Positions 21,169 through 29,015 of a DNA stretch of 29,015 nt are shown here, in pieces. Source of the stretch: Conidiobolus coronatus NRRL 28638 (lineage: Eukaryota > Entomophthoromycota > Entomophthoromycetes > Entomophthorales > Conidiobolaceae). The stretch lies in contig KQ964486.1 of NCBI GenBank assembly GCA_001566745.1, forward strand, positions 40,455-69,469, given 5' to 3'. The position numbers and the translations under genes are program-made. The notes beneath the pieces were generated by a model. The model ran no database searches, was not told the origin of the DNA, and saw only the letters and a list, made by a program, of their open reading frames with translations. Positions within the stretch are counted from its first letter, which is position 1. Every line of letters begins with the position of its first letter.

Positions 21169-21642
21169 TATGTATAAGTTATTGAGTTTAGATAAATATT
21201 AATAGTAAGACTAAAGAAGCTGTTTGAAAGTTAAAAGAGAGAAGGCAAGATAAAACTAATCGAGTGTCAAATGTATAAATGTAACCAAGGGGTTCAAGAA
21301 GTGAAAATGTAAATCACAGAGGAGAGAAAATAAATTTAAAAAGTTGAATTCTTACAATTTAAAGCAATTCCAAATTCTCAAAATAGATATCATTTGTCCA
21401 GACTGTGGGTGAAATCCTGTCCAATCACACTTTAACTTGCATTTTTTACTTGCTAATTCATGGGGATAAGACTTGGCCCAAACACATAAATTGAGCCTGT
21501 GGTCAGGGGTTGACCAATCAGCGCTGGCCCAATTGTGCCTACATTTCAGGTTCTGGATGATTGCTTCATCAACTATCCAATTGAACGCTGCTACGGAGCT
21601 CGGAGCTTGGCCCAATTTATAATCCATCGTGATTAACCCAAT
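21169..21642 (-). promoter_or_regulatory. KDM5 promoter region with six CCAAT boxes
   Basis: This stretch upstream of the KDM5 start is pyrimidine-rich on the sense strand near the gene. Beyond 21360 it becomes GC-richer than any other intergenic DNA around it. CCAAT occurs at 21421, 21514, 21529, 21577, 21612 and 21638, all on the plus strand (ATTGG relative to the gene), within 222 bp. CCAAT boxes are bound by the conserved HAP/NF-Y complex. An inverted repeat GGTCA-5-TGACC (21501-21515) overlaps one box. A 91-codon minus-strand frame (21352-21627) crosses the region, but its Trp/Asn-rich translation largely follows from the repeated ATTGG and I do not call it a gene. Confidence 0.55.
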
Positions 21643-23031
21643 CTATCATTGTATATTGTATGAGAGGGAAGTTTAAACCTTGTTATAATATTCCACAGCT
21701 TAAATGTTCCCACCAGCAAAATTTCGTCAATCTTTGCAGTAAGGGCAAATTAGAAGTTTTGCTCAATGAGTATAGCTATATAAAAGTCTCATAATATAAT
21801 ATCAACACTTAAATCTCATACCGTTTCAAATATGATTCGATTTTTTATCAAATTAAGTTTATATTTCCTAACTAAAAGAGGTAAATTTATACTCACTATT
21901 AAACAGAGTACATCTCTCTCCCAACTTAAGGCATTAATTAATGAGATTCTAGTTCACTTCAATTAACTTAGCATAAATTAATTGGGCTGAAAATTAATGT
22001 AATTAGCAAGATGCGTTCTATATAAATCATTACTATCCGTTAAATATAATATTATGAATGTTATAATTAGATGTTATTTATATTTATATTGTAAGTTTTT
22101 ATTAAATTATCAATCTGTTTACATGGCAACCCTAACAAACCGATAAATCCCTTAATCAAAAATTTAAAAGTAATTAGCTACAGACTCTGTAATATGATGT
22201 AATCAAAATTACCTAGATCGAAATTAAAATTAGTTAAATGGCTATAGATGCTACAATCAATTTATCTGCAATTTGTTTATTCCAGTGCTTACCTCTTTAA
22301 TAAAGATGGTTATGGGTTTTGAATTAAATCCATCACATAAACGCTAATTCAACTTCAATCAATCACAGCTAATTAAATTTCTAGAATAATTAATTTTTGT
22401 GCCAAATGTTAATTCCGCTTAACAAAAGCACAAATTTAATTATTATAAAATAGCGAAATTAACAGATATGTTATTAGATTACAAATTACTCAGTGAGCTT
22501 GCACACGCTTAAGAAAGTACGTTACAGAGATCAATTTACAACTCAATATAAGAATTGCTTACAATCTTATATCAGATATTTATTTTCACATAATAACTAA
22601 ATATATATATAAGAGCCTTTAGTTGGTATCTGTGCATCACAAGTCTAAAAGCTTGTATAATTTCAAATTAAGTAGATTTGTTTTATAGAGTAGTTTGAAA
22701 ATTCCGCTATTTCGGCTAATCTGGAGCAACAATTGCATTATCTATATACTATATATTATATCAATTACGAATATAAGAAGCTTATTATTTTAATATACAA
22801 ATTGATCTTAATTAAATTTATTAAAAAATGGTGAAATTATATTATTTGTAAAAAGGGGGGAGAATTGTAAAATAAATATTTGTTAATTATGAGAAATATT
22901 CCCTTTTAAGCGAGAGTTAGAAATTAGAGTAAATAATTATAAAAAGTGAAATAGACTTTGATTTTATTGTATTAATAGGACAGTTACCTATAAAGTTAGC
23001 TCATAAATATACAAGAATTAGTAGAGATATT

Positions 23032-23080
23032 AGATGCGGTTTATTAAGTCTCAATTAAATTTAATTTGAAACCGTCATCT
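23032..23080. repeat. Imperfect inverted repeat
   Basis: AGATGCGGTTT at 23032-23042 and AAACCGTCATCT at 23069-23080 pair over 11 bases with one bulged base, enclosing a 26-nt AT-rich loop. The conserved GACGGT core recurs once more about 40 bp further right. It could be a protein-binding site pair or a relic of a terminal inverted repeat. Confidence 0.35.
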
Positions 23081-25437
23081 GATTAGAGATAAAATACTTG
23101 CGATTCAATATTTTGTCATGTGACGGTATGGTAAAAGGGTTAATTAATTAATAAATATATGGATTTATTGTTATTAGCTTATTGCTCAGTTACTTTAGAT
23201 TGTTCTGATAGCTAATCTTGTTAAATTTAGAGAGATTTTCTTAGCTAGAAGGTATATCATAGCTAAATAAAATACGATAGAATATGCAAATTTAATCATC
23301 TATAAAAACTTTATATATAAAAACTTACCTTAATCTTTTCAAAACTCATTCTTATTAAAATTCCACTCAAAATAAACAAAGATCATTGCAAAAGCTTCTC
23401 TTAGCAGCATGCTCAGCAATTTTATAAGATTTTATTTAAATTATATTATTTATTATAACAATATGAAATTTCTCATATATACGATATACAATCGAGAAAA
23501 ATTAAGCTTTTGTGATAAATAGAAAGTGATTTTCTAATTTCGCTTGGCATACATATTCCTAACATCTTATAAAATTACAATTTTAAAAGTATTGTGCTTA
23601 TTAAGCTCAAATCATTTTACATTAATACACATATCCCATACTACTAATAAGCAACTAACATTTATTGAAGTTTATTCTAATCTTTAAATTATATACCTTT
23701 AGATTATTATATGGCGATCATCCCACTTTATTTGCTTAATTATTAACCAACATTATATAAAATGCATTGCAATAAAAAAGATCTAATTTCGCTTTAAACT
23801 TATTTAAAAATAATCTTATACTGGCGGCTTTGATTATGCAATTTGGCGTTTGTATATTTGTTAGAATAGCTGGCTATATTATATAATAATATATACTCGT
23901 TAACATGAGGTTATTATCACTTTGACCAAGTTAAACAATATATAACAATCTATTCAAATTCAAACACAACAACTAAACAAACAAACCAAATCCATTAAAA
24001 TCTACTAAAATCCATATCCGCTTGAGTAAATTTTTCCAAAATGTTGCCCCCATTAAGTTAAATTTAATTTTATATTTCACTCATACTCTGTCACACAACA
24101 CACGCTCAAATCAAAATAAAGGTAATTTATCGCTAAAAAAGGCAAATTGCCCATTAAATTAACTCAGACTTGTAAATTGGCCCAAAAGCTTGGAATTTGA
24201 ATAATTGGAGCCAAAGTTAAATCTTGGAATAAAATTTAATATCGCAGTTAATATAATCAAAGGCATATTATCACATTTATTAATATCTATTTTTATAAAT
24301 TTATCGTATAATTGCATATATATATTATTACAAATTGGATAAATTTTCTTAGCTGTGAAGATCTTAGAATATCTAACATAAGCAATTTACTTAGAATATA
24401 TAGCTGAATTTTTGCAAAATTGTTTTTATACTTATAATAAGCTTAATAAAACATCTATGTGTTATTACAGTTTAATAAAATAAACATTAGTATTAAAATA
24501 ATTTAATAAATAGAAGTATTCTATAATAAATAAAGTTTTATTCAATTAATTTACCGGATAAAATTGGTTAATTAATTTTATTATAGTTTGAAATGTTTTA
24601 ATTAAAATGTTTGCAGTTATTTTAGATTACTAGATATGAACTGTTATAAAGTAGCAATATATATGTAAAAATTTAGCAATAAGCTTAAATCTATAGTCTT
24701 ACATTCAGTCTAAATATACACATTTTCTGAAAACTAATTATTGAGTCATTTATCCAAATTTAATACTTCTAAATAATCCATTTATATGATTAATTAATAA
24801 CCTGTATCACGCCCCATAATCGCTAATTTGGTTAAAATATCGTCTAATATAACTAATAACAGCTAAATAATAGGTATGAAGAGTGGCTAATACAGCATTT
24901 GGATTTAGAAGTCTTTCTTCTTATTAATCTCTCTATTAGTAGTTTATTTCTGCTTAATTATTACTTTTGGCTATTTACTAGATTTTAATGTTGTTAGTTT
25001 AATTAAAATCATAAAAATATATAACGTTAAGCTTGGATTACACTCTCTATTAGTTAAAATGATCATTATTTGAATAGCATTGATAATAATTGCTTTTTGT
25101 CTTAATTAAACGTAAGTAACCAATATAACTATTAATGCTTTAAATTGTTGTCAATTATCTAATAAGTTTAAACTTATATTGATATAGAATATTTATCTAA
25201 AGTAGTTTTTAATATAATACTAATAAAGATACCGCCAATTAGCGTAACTTTAAATAAATAGCAGCGTAATATCATAATGCTAGATCTTTATATATCTTTC
25301 GATAGTAAAATAAAAATATTTGCTTGTTAAATAATTTAATAGCATTAAATCTTGAATTTATGCTATTGCATATAATAAAATAAATCTGCTATTAAAATGA
25401 ATTCCTTTCAAATATAAAATTTCATTACATCTTGCAG

Positions 25438-25495
25438 ACTTGAGCCAAATAAATATTTTTGTTCCAAATTTGGAGTGAAATTTGTGGCTTCAAGT
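25438..25495. repeat. Long imperfect hairpin with inner palindrome
   Basis: ACTTGAGCCAAAT (25438-25450) pairs with ATTTGTGGCTTCAAGT (25480-25495) apart from single-base bulges. The loop carries the perfect palindrome CCAAATTTGG (25464-25473). The left arm is identical to 12711-12723, so it may belong to a dispersed repeat family. Confidence 0.4.
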
Positions 25496-26439
25496 AATGT
25501 ATCTTTGCCAAGTAAAGAGTAAACAATGAAGTATATAGTTTTTTCATTTGCCAAGCATATATGGCATATAATTTAGCCTGATTTTATATAAATATTAAGT
25601 ATATATTTGAATTTGCTATCTTATACTGGACTTGGTATAGTTAATATTTATTCGATTATTAAATAATATTGGAACTATAATTTAAATAATAAATGCAAAT
25701 GAAAAGCTTGAGATCAGTAGTTACCAGCAATATCAACTAAAGAGCATTTATTAAATGATAGTATATAATATTATATAGAAGACTATTTAAATTTCTATAT
25801 TAAGCTTATTGAAAGCGAAATGGAAAAGAAAACATATATCAAGATCAATTAATAGCCCATATTTTATCGACAAAGTATAAATAATAGCCTCATATATTAA
25901 GCTTCAATACAAAAAAATGCTTAAAAACAAAAGTTTAACCTATAGTTTTTAAGGTCACATTTTTACACACATTTTTTAATCTGTTTATTCTGTTCGCGGT
26001 TCAAATTTTCTTCATTTACGTCAATAATTTTAGGAGAATAAGGGATTTTAAAAATTTTGTGGAACATCTACAATTTAACCGGTAATGCAAGTTTAAGCTA
26101 AATCTTAAAATTTTATCAAATATAATAATTATGAATATAAAGCTTTAAGCTATATTTCATTATATATTATTATAGTTGCTCATATTAACTTGTATATTAA
26201 GGTAAATTGAATATTGTAAATAATTGATAATTTACAAATTTCAGGATAATAAATTTAGCGTTATTTGGACCCTTTAATAAAATGTTAGCCCCTTTATTAG
26301 GTAACCAGTTCAATGATGGATATAATAATGATTGCGTTTTATATGTACTATATATGAGGTTTTATTAGTATATGTGAATAGTCCTGAAATTTTGATTTTA
26401 TTAAACAACTATACAAATTATGATGCTCCCACACTCAGT

Positions 26440-26720
26440 TCTGCACAAATCTTAAAAGTTAATTGCTAACCATACCATAAATTGGTTAGCGTTAAGTTTT
26501 AGAGCTGATTAGCTTGAAACCTCTATTAGATCCAAACCACCGATCTATAAAAGGTAACCAAATTGATTAATTTGGGAAGTCCTGCCTATTGAAGCTATGT
26601 ACTCGGAGTGATAAACTTGGAGCTTGCAAGTAGCCTCGCAGATTAAAGGAACGATTTACTGAATCTGGGGAATGGATCATAATAGAGGGGGAAACGATGA
26701 TCTTTATTATTGATTTAATA
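26440..26720. other. GC-elevated island with TATA box and hairpin; possible RNA gene or relic
   Basis: By hand count the lines at 26521-26700 are about 33-48% GC, in the middle of DNA at about 20-25%. It starts with a perfect 7-bp inverted repeat GCTAACC...GGTTAGC (26465-26490). It then has a consensus TATAAAAGG (26546-26554) and the palindrome-like CCAAATTGATTAATTTGG (about 26559-26576), followed by the GC-rich part. No frame is open for more than about 40 codons. I could not match it to tRNA, U1, U2, U6, 5S, SRP or RNase P hallmarks. A short non-coding transcript, a promoter island or a decayed exon are all possible. Confidence 0.3.
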
Positions 26721-27551
26721 AGATGCAGTAATATTTATCATTTTTGCCCTTAACCCTCAATTCTTGCAGATCAGTTTATTTAGATTACAAAAGTTATAAG
26801 TTAAATTTATAAAAATCACTAAGTTTTAGTATATATTTATAAGATATCTGTGTTATATTCCATAAGTTTAAGGCAAATAATATCATTGAATTTTAGATTG
26901 ATGCATTAGTATCAATTAAAGTTCGATGTTAAAACACACATTTATATAACAATAGATTTACTTTGAAATGTAAGTAATAAATATTTAACATCTCTTATTT
27001 TTAGTTACTTGATATCTAGTTGCTATCAAATTTATACTGGCTTATCTCTTATAAATTCGATTATTTTTGACCAATTGATGCTCATCCTCGATTTTTTAAA
27101 CATTAAATTCATAAGAAGTATTCCTTGTGCCAACTCAGTGAACAACTAATAAAAACTCCTACATTATATTATTATAGAAAATGATTGTAAATTAGCTATT
27201 AAATATTTGTCTATTAAACAGAGCTATCATATTGATATAATTTATACTTGTGGTACAATTCATTAATATTCGGACCTAGATTATTATTAATTTATGCCAA
27301 GCAAACAGCAGATAATTCTAAGAAATATTAGACAAATATATATGTAATAAACAGACTAATGCATACTAGTTTATTATAATTTTAGTTTGTGTCATTCAGT
27401 GTAAAAAATATTCTAGAATAAATAAAAATAAACAGAGTAAAACTATGATATAATAGGAAGTGTATAACCCAACAGCTATTAAGTAATTTAGCAAAATTTA
27501 AAATTTAATTGGCACATAATGGTTGAAATGGATAAAATTTAAAGGGAATGG

Positions 27552-27571
27552 CAAGTGGATTTGTCCACTTG
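27552..27571. repeat. Perfect 8-bp hairpin with 4-nt loop
   Basis: CAAGTGGA and TCCACTTG are perfect complements separated by TTTG. Half of the stem is G/C, which is striking in this context. No U-run typical of a Pol III terminator follows, and no gene ends nearby. Confidence 0.45.
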
Positions 27572-28730
27572 GGACATCAAGCTAATTTCCTTATTATATA
27601 GCTAATTCATAAATAGTCTTAATTAATATTGAAAAATTGCAATTTTGATCATAGCTAAGTACAGTTTAACATTATATCGCTTGAATAAATAAAGTGCAAT
27701 TATAACAATTTAAATCTACTTGCTCAAGTTAAAATTGAGGTTGAGATTTAATTGAGCATTACCAAACTAAGAAATTAACGATAAAAACTTTACCTAAAAA
27801 TCGAGGTTTTATTAAATTTTGAGTTGGTGTAACCAAAATTGGGATAATTGCTAGTTAATAAGATTAAATGAGTATTTTATTGTTATAAAAAATCTAATAT
27901 TAAGTGCTTAGTAGTACAAGATATTCAATCAAAGAGATTTATATTTCGCTAATTTTTGCTAAATAAGATTCACTATTAATAAATTAACTCCCACCTATTA
28001 GAAGATAGAGCTGGTAAGAAAACTCATAGGTCTTCAGTTGTAGCTATTAATAAAGCTCTTGATTTGACATGTGAATAAGTCTATAAATTCTAATGAATTA
28101 CATTTTGAGGATATTGAAATTGTTATAAAGCGAATAAAGTATAAGAAGTAATAAATAGTGAGATTGTGTTAGATATACCAGCCAAGAGAAAGAGTTCTAC
28201 CAAATAGCTATATTAATGTTAAAACTAACATGCGCAGTTAACTTATTCATTTCTTACTATACCAAAACTATTTAAATTAATTTTATTTTTAATAAGAATA
28301 TTTAGATATATCGTAAGATGCTTTCAAGTAATAAAATAATTACTTTGAGATATTATAATATGAGTTAATTATGTAATTGGAATCTATCGAATATATTGAA
28401 TGGAGTATAATCTCTCATTATAGATATCCTGAGATATGTATGCTCAATTCAATTAGTATCAGATGCGCAATAAAATATGCAGTATATAAGTAGTTTAATT
28501 ATATATATGGTATATTCAAATATGAGATAATCTAAAATTAGCATTAATTTAAAAACACTCGTATTTTTCTTGAATATTATTTCAAAATTATTAAATCTCT
28601 AACCAAGCCAAGTTCTAGTCATTTTTTATTATCTCTTGTTTATATTATTATAACAATTACTTTAAATATTTTAAATATTTGCAGCTTAGCGAATAAAAGT
28701 GCTTCTTTTACTAATTTACACGGCAATTAA

Positions 28731-28986
28731 TAAAAATGGGGCGATAGAATGTTTATTATTCTTTTTATTTAGATTTAAAATCGGGTGGAATTATAAACAT
28801 TTTTTGACCAAGTTAACATGAAAGATTATGGTTAACTTGGTTCAAATTTTGCAAAAGCTCAGTCCAAAATTTTAATTTTTTTATAACCGAGCTTTCATCA
28901 TGTATAGTAATTATTTAATAAAGAATTGAGATAATATCATATTAAAATACTATATTACCAACTTTAGCTAATAAAAGTTACTCTTA
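28731..28986 (+). repeat. Dispersed repeat, copy B (less decayed)
   Basis: Bases 28806-28986 align with copy A at 9684-9868, and bases 28731-28795 align with the inverted copy C at 15005-15069 through the exact word TAAAAATGGGGCGATA. Unlike copy A this one keeps CpGs (near 28742, 28782 and 28888). It contains an 11-bp perfect inverted repeat ACCAAGTTAAC / GTTAACTTGGT (28807-28817 and 28831-28841, 13-nt loop). It has no open frame. The family may be a MITE, an LTR fragment or the tail of a larger element that continues outside the window. Confidence 0.55.
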
Positions 28987-29015
28987 ATTAAGCTTTAAGC
29001 AGCTAATAATCAAAA

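Larger units (their letters stand above)
21643..26439. other. Gene-free AT-rich DNA upstream of KDM5
   Basis: About 4.8 kb with no supportable coding region. It contains an imperfect inverted repeat at 23032-23080, a stem with an inner palindrome at 25438-25495, a plain G6 run near 22855-22860 and scattered TTGGCC/CCAAG-type words (for example 24178, 25554). I see no tRNA, rRNA, mobile-element ORF or relic that I can name. Confidence 0.6.
26721..29015. other. Gene-free AT-rich DNA to the window end
   Basis: No coding frame is visible. It contains the perfect hairpin at 27552-27571 and the dispersed repeat copy B from 28731 to near the window end. The neighbouring sequence beyond the window could contain the rest of that element. 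Confidence 0.6.

Noticed and set aside
21352-21627. 91-codon minus-strand frame upstream of KDM5
   Set aside because: The length is modest for the local GC content, the Trp/Asn-rich product follows from repeated ATTGG (CCAAT) motifs, and no domain is recognisable. A promoter island explains it better, though a short gene is not excluded.
22855-22860. G6 run as a possible G-quadruplex or frameshift marker
   Set aside because: It is a single run with no neighbouring G-tracts and no coding sequence around it.
23333-23343. ACTTACCTTAA resembling the 5' end of U1 snRNA
   Set aside because: The downstream sequence is AT-rich and lacks the U1 stem-loops and Sm site context; a chance match to a splice-donor-like word.
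25998-26008. GGTTCAAATTT resembling a tRNA B box
   Set aside because: No acceptor, D or anticodon stem can be drawn around it and no A box lies at the right distance.
1-29015. CRISPR arrays, bacterial operons, rRNA genes, telomere repeats
   Set aside because: No regularly spaced repeats, no ribosome binding sites or operon layout, no conserved rRNA words and no TTAGGG array; the spliced genes show eukaryotic nuclear DNA.

Overview
The window looks like nuclear DNA from an extremely AT-rich fungus. Intergenic DNA is roughly 20-25% GC by eye, the genes are richer, and introns are tiny GT-AG introns (nine of ten are 48-52 nt), often with TACTAAC/CTAAC-like branch sites. The gene set (a membrane-anchored cytochrome P450 with eight introns, a fungal-type KDM5/Lid2 histone demethylase and two orphan seven-helix membrane proteins) together with the base composition suggests an early-diverging fungus. 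A Conidiobolus-like entomophthoralean is my best guess; this is inference, not something the sequence proves.

Left third (1-8644): two paralogous orphan seven-transmembrane genes (823-1557 on minus; 7907-8644 on plus) flank an intact nine-exon P450 gene (4682-6572, plus). The two membrane proteins align without a gap, with about 57% identity by hand count. They face away from each other across the P450. Between the genes lies AT-rich DNA in which I see only candidate TATA and poly(A) signals and one 18-bp direct repeat.

Middle (8645-16327): about 7.7 kb without a credible intact gene, including an assembly gap (10121-10348). About 2.2 kb of sequence around the gap (9205-11606) contains no CpG at all and is rich in TpA. 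This is the signature of methylation-linked or RIP-like C-to-T decay, and the stretch holds one copy of a dispersed repeat. It is followed by a GC-elevated but stop-riddled segment (about 11830-12350) that may be a gene relic.

Right part (16328-21642): one large minus-strand gene encodes a KDM5-type H3K4 demethylase (JmjN, ARID, PHD, JmjC, C5HC2, PLU-1-like, second PHD, then a His/Pro/Ser-rich tail; 1450 residues as read). Its catalytic residues are present. One C5HC2 zinc ligand is replaced, and a G5 homopolymer near the 3' end looks like a frameshift, because a coding-like frame continues for another 125 nt. Upstream lies a GC-rich stretch with six CCAAT boxes.

The remaining 7.4 kb (21643-29015) is AT-rich and gene-free. 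It contains several hairpins, a GC-elevated island with a consensus TATA box (26440-26720) and a second, less decayed copy of the dispersed repeat at the window end. The genes have no obvious joint pathway. The most interesting signals are the orphan membrane protein family, the CpG desert with its diverged repeat copies, and the features of the KDM5 gene.
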